From VAXT01 sp963827725 (GTDB taxonomy: Bacteria > Actinomycetota > Thermoleophilia > Gaiellales > Gaiellaceae): a stretch of DNA of 64,000 nucleotides. The stretch lies in contig CAWHBM010000003.1 in NCBI GenBank assembly GCA_963827725.1, positions 248,001 through 312,000 of the forward strand, in the 5' to 3' direction. The translations under genes and the position numbers were made by a program. Below the pieces are notes generated by a model. The model was not told the origin of the DNA, did no database searches, and saw only the letters and a program-made list of their open reading frames with translations. Each line of letters starts with the position of its first letter. Positions within the stretch are counted from its first letter, which is position 1. Shown here in pieces: positions 1 through 6,573 of the stretch.

Positions 1-145
1 CGCCGTCGGGCAGCCGCGTCCGCGTGCGAGGCCGATTCTCGATCACCCCGCGCGCGAGCCGCTCGCAGCAAGCCTCGATCGCCGCGAGCGCGTCGGCAGG
101 CTTCAGGAGCGACTTGACGTTTGCTTCGGTGAGATAGAGCGCCAG
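1..145 (-). CDS. ornithine cyclodeaminase / alanine dehydrogenase family protein, N-terminal part only (runs off left edge)
   Basis: The 48 visible residues begin LALYLTEANVKSLLKPADAL and continue through AAIEACCERLARG to a TRLPDG turn. This matches the N-terminal helix-turn of the ornithine cyclodeaminase/mu-crystallin family (usual length about 320 aa, NAD-dependent amino acid deaminases or dehydrogenases). The frame is closed upstream by the TAG that ends the DUF421 gene at 158-160, and the only plausible start is CTG at 145-143, which puts M-A-L-Y-L-T-E exactly where relatives start. No Shine-Dalgarno is evident, so it may be coupled to the gene upstream. The catalytic and nucleotide-binding parts are outside the window, so substrate cannot be judged. 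Confidence 0.6.
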   Translation of the reverse strand, partial: MALYLTEANVKSLLKPADALAAIEACCERLARGVIENRPRTRTRLPDG

Positions 146-157
146 GGTCTGCGGAGT

Positions 158-601
158 CTAGGACGCCTTCGGAATGAAGCTGATCCGCCCGCCCGACTCG
201 AGGACGGCCCACTTGACCTTGTCCAACGAGTCGATCTGCTGGAGACGCGCCTCGCCGGCAATCTCTTCCGCCGTCATCCGCTCCTTGCGCATGTTCTTCT
301 CGATCAGCTTGCCATCCTCGATCAGGATCAAAGGCTCGGGCTCGAGGATCGGCCGCACGCGCGGGAACCGAAAGCCGAGGTACGACGCTGTGAGCGTCAT
401 CAGGCCGAAGACACCGACCGCGAGCAGGATTCCCGTCACGGAGAGGTCGTTCTGCGTGACGCCCTGCTGGATGAGGTCGCCGACGACGATCAGGAGCATG
501 AGATCGAACGGCTGCATCGAGCTCAGCTCGCGTCGACCGATCAACCGCGTCAGCAGGAAGACGAAGCAGAAAGCGACCAGGGCCCTGACGACGATGTCCA
601 T
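158..601 (-). CDS. DUF421 (YetF/YcaP-type) membrane protein
   Basis: 147 aa. Three hydrophobic segments (about residues 5-22, 32-46 and 55-75) are followed by a soluble tail. The loop LTRLIGRRELSSMQPFD and the later PEPLILIEDGKLIEKNMRKE block are characteristic of the DUF421 family, whose biochemical role is unknown (some members affect spore germination or envelope traits). The ATG overlaps the TAA of the upstream gene (TAATG at 599-603), so the two are translated as a pair. The protein is shorter than YetF (about 230 aa) and has only the N-terminal membrane part and one DUF421 domain, which is common in actinobacteria. Confidence 0.8.
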   Translation of the reverse strand: MDIVVRALVAFCFVFLLTRLIGRRELSSMQPFDLMLLIVVGDLIQQGVTQNDLSVTGILLAVGVFGLMTLTASYLGFRFPRVRPILEPEPLILIEDGKLIEKNMRKERMTAEEIAGEARLQQIDSLDKVKWAVLESGGRISFIPKAS

Positions 602-1122
602 TAGGGAAAGACCGTCACCGTTCGGTTGGCCGTTGCGAGCAGCGTCAGGTCGTCGTAGAGAGCGGCGTCCTGCGAGCGGCGGCCCACGTTCGTCGGGTTG
701 ACCTGAAACTGCAACCAGACGACGAGCTTGTTGCCGGCGCCGACGTGTCCGAAGTCGAGCGCGAGCTTCCCGTCACGGCTCGCCTCGCCTACGGGCGAAG
801 GCTCGATCGTGTTGATCTGCATCTGCTCGGTCCACCCGGAGTCCAGGACGAGCGTCGCCTTCTCGATGTCCTGCTTGGCCTCGACGGTGAAACGACCTTC
901 GTAGTAGAGGCCGCCTCGCACGGCTTCCGGGGCGAAGACATGCAGGTCTGCCGCGGCGGCAGCCGCGAATGTGTTCGTCGGCCGCTGTCCGAAGACATTC
1001 AGAAGCGCGGCGAGGAGGACGATTGCAAGGAGCCCGAAGAAAGAGCGGCGGAAAGCAAGCTCGACCCGCTCCGAGCGGTCGCGATTGACTTTCAGCGTCA
1101 GAAATTGCGGCGTATCGGCCAC
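601..1122 (-). CDS. hypothetical single-pass membrane protein paired with DUF421 gene
   Basis: 173 aa from a GTG start. A basic N-terminus (residues 1-26) precedes one strong transmembrane helix (about 28-44, FFGLLAIVLLAALLNVF); the remaining 125 residues would lie outside the membrane and look beta-rich, with no cysteines and no known catalytic motif. The layout (short cytoplasmic tail, one helix, sandwich-like ectodomain) suggests a membrane-anchored sensor or partner for the DUF421 protein, with which it shares a 1-bp-overlap junction. I do not recognise the family. Confidence 0.6.
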   Translation of the reverse strand: MADTPQFLTLKVNRDRSERVELAFRRSFFGLLAIVLLAALLNVFGQRPTNTFAAAAAADLHVFAPEAVRGGLYYEGRFTVEAKQDIEKATLVLDSGWTEQMQINTIEPSPVGEASRDGKLALDFGHVGAGNKLVVWLQFQVNPTNVGRRSQDAALYDDLTLLATANRTVTVFP

Positions 1123-1186
1123 GCGCCGAAGTTCGCCGGGGCCGCCCGGATTCCCTTCCGCCCGTCGCTACACTAGGTCGCCCTGC

Positions 1187-1259
1187 GCGCCCGTAGCTCA
1201 GGGGATAGAGCACTGGCTTGCGGAGCCAGGGGTCGCACGTTCGAATCGTGCCGGGCGCA
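1187..1259 (+). tRNA. tRNA-Arg, anticodon GCG
   Basis: All four arms fold: 7-bp acceptor GCGCCCG/CGGGCGC (1187-1193 with 1252-1258), D-stem GCTC/GAGC, 5-bp anticodon stem CTGGC/GCCAG (1213-1217 with 1225-1229) closing loop TTGCGGA, a 5-nt variable loop and T-stem GCACG/CGTGC with loop TTCGAAT. Anticodon GCG at 1220-1222 reads CGC (Arg). Discriminator A is 1259; CCA is not encoded. Most bacteria read CGN with anticodon ACG (inosine), so a GCG isoacceptor is uncommon. Confidence 0.93.
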
Positions 1260-1360
1260 TCAGTCCGATCTCCCTGTACACCGGCTCTTTTCCTCGAAGC
1301 GTCAGCCGGAACCGGCGTCTTCGGGCGTGCTGAGCCAGCGATCCGAAGCCCGGCCGAAGG

Positions 1361-2383
1361 TCAGTGCTCCTGAGAATGGAGCCGGCGTTCCCGCACGAAC
1401 GCGGCGGCGGCTGTGCGCGTATGGACTCCGAGCTTGGCGTAAACGTTGTCGAGGTGCTTCCTCACGGTCCCACGCGCTACACAAAGGCTTTCGGCGATCT
1501 CGGCGTTCGTCTTGCCCTCGGCAACGAGACCCAGGATCTCGCGCTCGCGCGGCGTGAGCCGCGGCAAGTGCTGCTCCTCCTCGAGAAACAGCGCGCCGTC
1601 AACAAGCTCGACGACGAGCGCTCGGTCGCCTGCTTCGATGCGGAGCGGCTCCGCGGTGGCTGCCCGGCGCCGCTCCCGGAGCCACGACGCCACCGGATCT
1701 GGGAGCCCGACCCCGTTCTCACCGAGATAGCGACTCAGCAACTCGGTCGCCGCAGTGCTGGCGTATGCGATGCGGACGTCGGCCTCGAGCAGCACGAAGG
1801 CTGCCCGGGTCGACTCGTGCAACGCGAGAGCCTCGCGTAGGCGCCGTCTGGCCTCACTGGCGCGGTGGAGCTGTACAAGGTGGGGGCTCAGCATGTCGAG
1901 GACTGCACGGTCGCGCGCGCTGAAGTCGCGTCCGCTGCGGTCGAAGGCGAACCCTGCTACCTCCGGCGGCGCGATGGGAAGCCTGAGGGCAAGCGAGTGC
2001 TCGAGACCGCCCGGCTTCAGCACCAGGTCGTACAGCTGCGTGCGGCGGAGTTCACGCCGAGTCAGCAAGTCGGAGAGCTTCACTGCGCTGGAGCCTCTCT
2101 GCCAAAAGAATTCGGAGACGGGACTCTCCGCACTCACGACGGGCATGACCGCCTTCCAGTCGATGCCGCTGTAGACGCCCTCGTCACCCGGGCGCTCGAA
2201 GTTGTTACCGGATCCGTCGCCAAGGGACTCGACGAAATCGCAGTAGCCGATCCACTCGGCCGGTACTAGCCGTCCGAATTGTGTGAGGAACTCTCCAGCG
2301 AAAGGGTGGTCGTCGCCGAAGCTCTCTGCCTCGGCGACGAAGCGAAGCAGGCGTCCCTCATCACCGCGTGCGAGCGCAGGCAT
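1361..2383 (-). CDS. LuxR-family transcriptional regulator
   Basis: 340 aa. The C-terminal 60 residues form a LuxR/GerE helix-turn-helix: LTPREREILGLVAEGKTNAE, then IAESLCVARGTVRKHLDNVY and AKLGVHTRTAA. The N-terminal 250 residues hold no receiver Asp site and no Walker motif. They look like a GAF/PAS-type ligand-sensing module, a layout frequent in actinobacterial orphan LuxR proteins. The ATG lies 7 nt after a TATCTT -10 box with no Shine-Dalgarno, and a 20-bp dyad overlaps that box, which suggests autoregulation. The gene diverges from the secreted-protein gene at 2548, its most obvious target. Confidence 0.85.
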   Translation of the reverse strand: MPALARGDEGRLLRFVAEAESFGDDHPFAGEFLTQFGRLVPAEWIGYCDFVESLGDGSGNNFERPGDEGVYSGIDWKAVMPVVSAESPVSEFFWQRGSSAVKLSDLLTRRELRRTQLYDLVLKPGGLEHSLALRLPIAPPEVAGFAFDRSGRDFSARDRAVLDMLSPHLVQLHRASEARRRLREALALHESTRAAFVLLEADVRIAYASTAATELLSRYLGENGVGLPDPVASWLRERRRAATAEPLRIEAGDRALVVELVDGALFLEEEQHLPRLTPREREILGLVAEGKTNAEIAESLCVARGTVRKHLDNVYAKLGVHTRTAAAAFVRERRLHSQEH

Positions 2384-2390
2384 GTTTCAA

Positions 2391-2412
2391 AAGATACGGC
2401 GTTTGACGTATC
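2391..2412 (-). promoter_or_regulatory. -10 box of the LuxR gene with overlapping dyad operator
   Basis: TATCTT (complement of 2391-2396) sits 7 nt before the regulator ATG. The perfect half-sites GATACG (2393-2398) and CGTATC (2407-2412), 8 nt apart, cover it. The position between divergent genes fits a LuxR-type dimer site; binding is inferred. Confidence 0.5.
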
Positions 2413-2547
2413 GACTCCACCCCGGACGCCGCGTAGCTTCGGGGCACATGCCGAGCCCCCTCGTCCAGACATTCCTCGCACCCGGTGCCGCCGGTGAGCG
2501 CGAGGCGCGTGAACGGCGGGCACGCTCGTCCGAAAAGGAGGAGAGAT

Positions 2548-3141
2548 ATGAGATCGAAACTAGTGTGGGCTCTGCTCGTCGGTTTGGTGGGAATCGCCGT
2601 TTACGCCGGAGCGGTTCTCGCGCACTCACCCGCAGAGACCACGGCAGCATCGGGCACCCATGTCCAGCACGCGGTCCAAGACCATGCCGGGCTCCAAGCT
2701 GAGCTCGCGCAAGTGCGACGGGTCACCGCCCGTTTCCATGACCTCGATGCTGCACTGGACGCTGGGTACGAGCTCGGATGGGTGAACGGCTCCGGTACGA
2801 GGATCATCACTGGCTGCGTCGCGCACCCCACGGCCGGGGCAATGGGCTACCACTACTTCAACGCCGAGCTGATGGCCGATCTGACCACAGATCTCCTGAA
2901 TCCCGAGGTCCTCGTCTATGCGTCGGAGCCAGACGGGCAACGTAAGCTCGTCGCCGTCGAATGGGTCGTCCGGGGCGCGAACTCCAACCCTCCCGGCGTG
3001 ACTGAGCCACCCATCGTGCTCGGGATGCCGATGCACATCCTCGTCCCGGCGGTGGGCTTCTACATCATGCACGCCTGGGTCTGGAAGCCCAATCCGGCAG
3101 GGATGTTCGAGGACTGGAACCCTAGGGTCGTCTGCCCTTAG
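2548..3141 (+). CDS. secreted hypothetical protein
   Basis: 197 aa. The ATG at 2548 follows a strong AAGGAGGAG ribosome site. A signal peptide is clear: basic MRSK, hydrophobic stretch about residues 5-24, likely cleavage after VLAHS. The mature part has a helical region (residues 45-75, including ARFHDLDAALDAGY), then conserved-looking ITGCVAHPTAGAMGYHYFN (about 91-109), a beta-rich core with LVAVEWVV, and a MPMHILVP...HAWVWKPNPAGMFEDWNP end. The pair of cysteines (GCVA and C-terminal VVCP) could form a disulfide. I recall similar uncharacterised secreted proteins in actinobacteria but know no function. It diverges from the LuxR-type gene. Confidence 0.75.
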   Translation: MRSKLVWALLVGLVGIAVYAGAVLAHSPAETTAASGTHVQHAVQDHAGLQAELAQVRRVTARFHDLDAALDAGYELGWVNGSGTRIITGCVAHPTAGAMGYHYFNAELMADLTTDLLNPEVLVYASEPDGQRKLVAVEWVVRGANSNPPGVTEPPIVLGMPMHILVPAVGFYIMHAWVWKPNPAGMFEDWNPRVVCP

Positions 3142-3198
3142 ACCGAACCGGCCCCCGAATTCTCCGACACCTGTTCCGGAGAACGAAGCCTCTTGAGA

Positions 3199-3238
3199 CG
3201 CCGGACGCCACCCTCGACGGTTGGGTTGGCGTCCGGCG
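3199..3238 (+). terminator. strong stem-loop downstream of the secreted-protein gene
   Basis: Arms 3199-3213 (CGCCGGACGCCACCC) and 3223-3238 pair over about 15 bp with one bulge and a short loop. No T-run follows. It starts 58 nt after the stop at 3141, so a terminator role is likely but not certain. Confidence 0.5.
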
Positions 3239-3283
3239 AGGGAGCGAGACAATCTCGTCGTCAGTCGAGGCACTGGGTAAAGC

Positions 3284-3330
3284 CTCCCGTACGGAGGCGG
3301 AGGTCGCACGTTCGAATCGTGCCCGGCGCA
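3284..3330 (+). pseudogene. decayed tRNA-Arg 3' half / attR-like repeat
   Basis: Positions 3302-3330 repeat the last 29 nt of the tRNA-Arg at 1231-1259 with one mismatch, including a perfect T-arm (GCACG TTCGAAT CGTGC). Upstream, TACGGA with flanking GGCGG resembles the anticodon loop and 3' strand of a tRNA-Arg(ACG). No D-arm or matching 5' acceptor strand is present, so this is a partial copy, not a working tRNA. Confidence 0.6.
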
Positions 3331-3344
3331 CCTCGCTTCCCTGA

Positions 3345-3385
3345 CCGGCGAGGCTCCCGCCGGGCAGGCCCGGCTCCGCCCTCGG
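3345..3385 (-). repeat. REP-like palindrome, copy A
   Basis: On the minus strand it reads GGCGGAGCCGGGC, a 3-nt loop, then GCCCGGCGGGAGCC, the same asymmetric palindrome as at 6396-6427 and 39927-39968. It lies just after the decayed tRNA end. Confidence 0.6.
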
Positions 3386-3546
3386 ACTACCTGGTGCCCA
3401 CGGGCGTGACGCTCGCTGTCGGCGAGACCGTCACGATCGCGTACACGTTGACGGCGAACGCGAAGACCGACGACGGCTTCGGCAACAGGTTCAACGCCCT
3501 TCAAACGATGGCGAGCGGCAACAGCTGCACGGCCACCGGCGTTTAG
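3385..3546 (+). pseudogene. C-terminal fragment of a secreted protein gene
   Basis: The last 53 residues before the stop at 3546 read like the beta-rich end of an extracellular protein (GVTLAVGETVTIAYTLTANA, then TDDGFGNRFNALQTM and SGNSCTATGV). Upstream in this frame the sequence becomes tRNA remnant and palindromic repeat, with no start codon or signal peptide in coding-like sequence. It therefore appears to be a truncated gene end. The family is uncertain; it recalls SipW-dependent or TasA-like exported proteins. Confidence 0.4.
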
Positions 3547-3575
3547 AGGGCCACGACTAGGGTCGACACGGCGAG

Positions 3576-3606
3576 CGGGCGGTGAGGCTTCGGCCTCGCC
3601 GCCCCG
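3576..3606. terminator. TTCG-loop hairpin after the gene fragment
   Basis: CGGGCGGTGAGGC (3576-3588), loop TTCG, GCCTCGCCGCCCCG (3593-3606): a 13-bp GC-rich stem with one G-T pair. It separates the fragment from the next gene. The rest of 3607-3729 holds nothing I can identify. Confidence 0.55.
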
Positions 3607-3729
3607 CCGTGACAGGCCCGTTTGCGTCGGCTGCCGAGTTTCTCGATCCGGTCTGGGACTCGAACACGGGTACGCCAGCTTGCATCATGCTGTGGGCACG
3701 CTCAACAATGCGGTTGGGGGAACCGTCCT

Positions 3730-4672
3730 ATGAGCATGAAGCTGCAACGACTCGTCCTTTGCGCGCTGGTGGCACTCGCCGTGGTGCTCGTTTCCAGCGC
3801 GGCCGCGCAGCGCCAGGGCACGAGCCCGCGAATCTACGTCCTGGACTTCTCGCCGAGCTGGTCTCCGAACGCGAAGAAGGTCGTCTTCGCGCGGGCGCGC
3901 GGTCAGGTGAATCCGAACAACGGAGAGTGCTGTCTCCTGAACAGCTCGACTCTCCAGGTCATGGGCGCCGGCGGCCAGAGTCTTCGCCGCATGAAAGGCG
4001 GTCTCGACTTCGAGCCTGCGTGGTCGCCGAACGGGAAGCTGATCGCTTTCTTGCGTCGAGGGTCACCCGCCCTGCAGAACCGTCTCTTCGTGATGCGCTC
4101 GGACGGCTCCGGCGCGCGGGTCGTTCGCGGCGTCTCCGTCGGAGCCGGCGCGCCAACGTGGTCCCCGAGCGGAAAGGAGATTGCTTACTGGCAAAGCGGG
4201 AGGACGGGCCGAGGCGAGATCTACGCCGTCCGTCCCGACGGGTCCGGCCGTCGCAAGATCGTTGCGGAAGCCGACTACGGCGGATCGTGGTCTCCCGACG
4301 GCAAGCGCCTGCTTGTTTGCTCGAGCCTTCGACATCTACGTCGTCAATGCGAACGGCTCCAACGTACGCCGGCTGACGCGCGCGTCGGCCTCCGGCCACG
4401 CCTACTACGAGCCGGCCTGGTCACCTGACGCCCGCCGCATCGTCTTCCGGAGCGAGCTCGGCCTGTACGTCATGCGTGCCAACGGGACCGGAATCCACCG
4501 GATTACAAGCGCCCGGAGTGAGGTCGCGCAGGACGTCAGTCCCGCGTGGTCACCGAACGGTGCCTGGATCGTGTTCTCCGGCTACCGGCAAGCGCTCGGA
4601 CGAGCCGCGCATCTTTCGGGTGAAGCCGAATGGTCAGGGCCTGAAGCGTCTGACGACCAGGCCGCGCGGTAA
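3730..4672 (+). pseudogene. secreted TolB-like (PD40) beta-propeller protein, two frameshifts
   Basis: The ATG at 3730 opens a signal peptide (residues 3-27, ending SSAAAQ). Five PD40/WD40-like strands with the SPxGxxI/V signature follow (FSPSWSPNAKKVVFAR, EPAWSPNGKLIAFL, PTWSPSGKEIAYW, GGSWSPDGKRLLV), each followed by a MRSDGSG-type turn. Frame 1 fails near 4315, and the propeller continues in frame 2 (FARAFDIYVVNANG to SPAWSPNGAWIVFSGYR). A second shift near 4590 leads into RIFRVKPNGQGLKRL. The 3' end runs into the ygfZ stop. Given the many indels in this window these may be sequencing errors rather than real decay. Relatives are periplasmic or extracellular scaffolds of unknown ligand. Confidence 0.65.
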
Positions 4673-5431
4673 TCAGTCCGGGCGCACTCTCGCTCGCCGT
4701 TCGCCGACGTCGAGCTCGGCGTCCTCGGGCACCTCGGTACGCACGTACCCCAGGGCAAGGCCGTCTACCGCGCTCGTCACGCGACCGACCACCTTCTCGC
4801 CCGAACGGATCTCGTCGCCGGGCTGCGCCGAAGCGGCATCGAGGACGCGCAGCCGCCGGTTGACCTTGCCTCGGTGACGGAGGCGGGCGATCGGCTCTTG
4901 TCCGGGGTAGCAGCCCTTCGTGAACGAGACATGCGTCTCGTCGAGACCAGCCTCGGCCGGGAGGATCGTGTCGTCGATCTCCTTCCCCCAGGCCGGCGTC
5001 GCCCGCCTCGATTCGGAGCCGCTCGAGCTCGTCGGCCGACAGCGTCGGCTCGACATGCCGCGTCGAGTAGCTCCGACGCGGCTTCACCGAACTCGCCAGT
5101 TCGGGATCCCGCCGTCCTCGCCGAAGACGACGACCGAGCTGTGCTCCTCGGGCCCGACCTCGACCTTGGCCGCAAAACGGGCGCGCAGCAGCGTCGACGC
5201 GACCGCCTCGCCGAGTCCCGGCTCGGTCAGCAGGAGGAAATCGTCGTCAGCCCGCCGCACGACGACCACCGGGGCGATCACCCGCGCCTTCGGCGTCAGG
5301 AGCAGCGCCTGGCACGGCGCGGTCGTGACGTCGTTCGAGAGCATCCGTTGGAGGAAGTCCTCCGCGTCCGGCCCGATCACCCCGAGGAAGTCGCGCGGCC
5401 GGGCGGCCACTCTGCGCGTAATCGTCGCCAC
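4673..5431 (-). CDS. ygfZ: YgfZ/GcvT-domain folate-dependent Fe-S maintenance protein, two compensating frameshifts
   Basis: The N-terminal part reads FLGVIGPDAEDFLQRMLSND (folate-fold start) and the C-terminal part carries the signature KGCYPGQEPIARLRHRGKVN, with the invariant Cys of YgfZ/IBA57. Those two pieces share a frame, but the middle (LSADELERLRIEAG) is in another, so one indel lies near 5095 and a compensating one near 4995. YgfZ proteins help assemble or repair 4Fe-4S enzymes using tetrahydrofolate. The GTG at 5431 is preferred because it lies 7 nt after a TAGACT box. The gene diverges from the molybdoenzyme gene with only 19 bp between start codons. Confidence 0.8.
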
Positions 5432-5437
5432 GCTCAA

Positions 5438-5444
5438 TAGTCTA
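5438..5444. promoter_or_regulatory. overlapping divergent -10 boxes (TAGTCTA)
   Basis: Rightward TAGTCT (5438-5443) is 7 nt before GTG 5451; leftward TAGACT (complement of 5439-5444) is 7 nt before GTG 5431. Neither gene has a Shine-Dalgarno, so both mRNAs would be leaderless and start from opposite faces of one 7-bp core. Confidence 0.6.
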
Positions 5445-5450
5445 GGAATC

Positions 5451-6056
5451 GTGTTCCGGTCCAAGGCAGAGCAAAAGGTCGCCGACGCGGGGTACGACCC
5501 TGCGCGCCTGCCGCCGGGCCAGTACCTGACCGAGAAATGGCCGGTGCTCCACGCCGGCTCGGTTCCCGACATCGACCTTGCGACCTGGGACTTCAAGGTC
5601 TTCGGGGAAGTCGAAGATCCGATCACGCTGAGCTGGGACGAGCTGAAGGCGCTGCCCAGCACCGACATCACGATCGACATCCATTGCGTCACGCGCTGGA
5701 GCCGCTTCGACACGAGTTTCCGGGGCGTTCGCTGGGCAGAGCTCGCCAAGCTCGTGCGCCCGAAGCCGAACGCGAGGTTCGTCGTCGCCCACGCGGAGCA
5801 GGGCTACACCGCGAACGTGCCGCTCGAAGCCCTCGAGGACGAGAACGCGATGCTCGCCTATGAAGCCGATGGCGAGCCGCTCGAGCCGGAGCACGGCTGG
5901 CCGTTGCGACTCGTCGTCCCGAGCCGCTACTTCTGGAAGAGCGCCAAATGGCTCCGCGGCATCGAGCTGCTCTCCACCGATCAGCCGGGCTTCTGGGAGC
6001 GCTACGGGTACCACAACGACGCCGACTACTGGAAAGAGGAGCGCTACGAGTTCTAG
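5451..6056 (+). CDS. sulfite-oxidase-like molybdopterin oxidoreductase (YuiH type)
   Basis: 201 aa, a single SUOX molybdopterin domain without haem or dimerisation domains, typical of stand-alone bacterial members. The Mo-cofactor Cys is in TIDIHCVTRWSRFD (about residue 83), where the family has HCVTxWS. FRGVRWAEL, AEQGYTANVPLE and the C-terminal HGWPLRLVVPSRYFWKSAKW are also typical. There is no Tat or Sec signal, so it is probably cytoplasmic. The substrate is unknown; related proteins oxidise sulfite or reduce sulfoxides. The GTG start is set by the -10 box 7 nt upstream. Confidence 0.85.
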   Translation: MFRSKAEQKVADAGYDPARLPPGQYLTEKWPVLHAGSVPDIDLATWDFKVFGEVEDPITLSWDELKALPSTDITIDIHCVTRWSRFDTSFRGVRWAELAKLVRPKPNARFVVAHAEQGYTANVPLEALEDENAMLAYEADGEPLEPEHGWPLRLVVPSRYFWKSAKWLRGIELLSTDQPGFWERYGYHNDADYWKEERYEF

Positions 6057-6208
6057 CCGCGCTTGTCGAGCACGTGCGTCTTGCTCAAATCGACCGCGAT
6101 CGCGAAGAGCAGTGTCCCTGCCCACCAGTTCACAGGGGTCAGCTCGATCGGCTCGTTGTCACCGACGAGGTTGCAGATGAACCAGATGAAGAACCAGAGA
6201 AGAGTCAT
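6053..6208 (-). CDS. small two-helix membrane protein
   Basis: 51 aa from ATG 6208. Helix 1 is TLLWFFIWFICNLVG, a short polar loop follows (DNEPIELTPVNWW), then helix 2 AGTLLFAIAVDL and a basic tail. It overlaps the 3' end of the convergent molybdoenzyme gene by 4 bp. No Shine-Dalgarno or -10 box is obvious. Helix quality and good codon use make it credible; the function is unknown. Confidence 0.45.
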   Translation of the reverse strand: MTLLWFFIWFICNLVGDNEPIELTPVNWWAGTLLFAIAVDLSKTHVLDKRG

Positions 6209-6331
6209 GCCGCTAGCTTCGCAGGAACCCTCGTTCGAGGGATCGCCCACCTAGACCGAGGGCCGATACGGGAATCACCCACCTCCCCCCTCCTCATGCG
6301 GATTGGTTAATTCCAGGTCGCATTTGAGAAC

Positions 6332-6366
6332 AAAAGGGCCGGCTCTCTGAGTCGGCTCTTTTTGTT
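6332..6366 (+). terminator. Rho-independent terminator
   Basis: AAAAGGGCCGG, short loop, CGGCTCTTTTTGTTT: a 7-8 bp GC stem with one G-T pair followed by a T-rich tail. It is the best T-tailed terminator in the window and probably ends the molybdoenzyme transcript. Confidence 0.75.
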
Positions 6367-6395
6367 TGAGCACTCACGGAGAGCGACACCCTCCA

Positions 6396-6427
6396 CCGCC
6401 GGAGCCGGGCTTAGCCCGGCGGGAGGC
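6396..6427 (+). repeat. REP-like palindrome, copy B
   Basis: CCGCCGGAGCCGGGC, loop TTA, GCCCGGCGGGAGG: same core as copies at 3345-3385 and 39927-39968. It lies in the 300-bp gap between the molybdoenzyme terminator and groEL. Confidence 0.6.
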
Positions 6428-6509
6428 CCACTACGCGCGGTCGAATCGCGACCCCGGCCACCGGCCCACTGAGCCTTCCACCAACCAACTCGGTCGCAAG
6501 GAGGGGGCT

Positions 6510-6563
6510 CACGGGGGAACCAGGGGTTCCCCCGTGATAGCGAGGGGCCGCGAAAGCGGCCCC
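6510..6563 (-). terminator. tandem hairpins ending the groES-groEL transcript
   Basis: Hairpin 1 (minus-strand proximal): GGGGCCGC GAAA GCGGCCCC at 6544-6563, 8 bp with a GNRA-type loop, 10 bp past the groEL stop. Hairpin 2: CACGGGGGAACC AGG GGTTCCCCCGTG at 6510-6536, a perfect 12-bp stem. Neither has a T-run. Confidence 0.6.
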
Positions 6564-6573
6564 GTCGCGGTAG

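Noticed and set aside
6430..6470. tRNA-like T-arm (GGTCGAATCGCGACC)
   Set aside because: It is a simple 5-bp palindrome; no acceptor, D or anticodon arm nearby.
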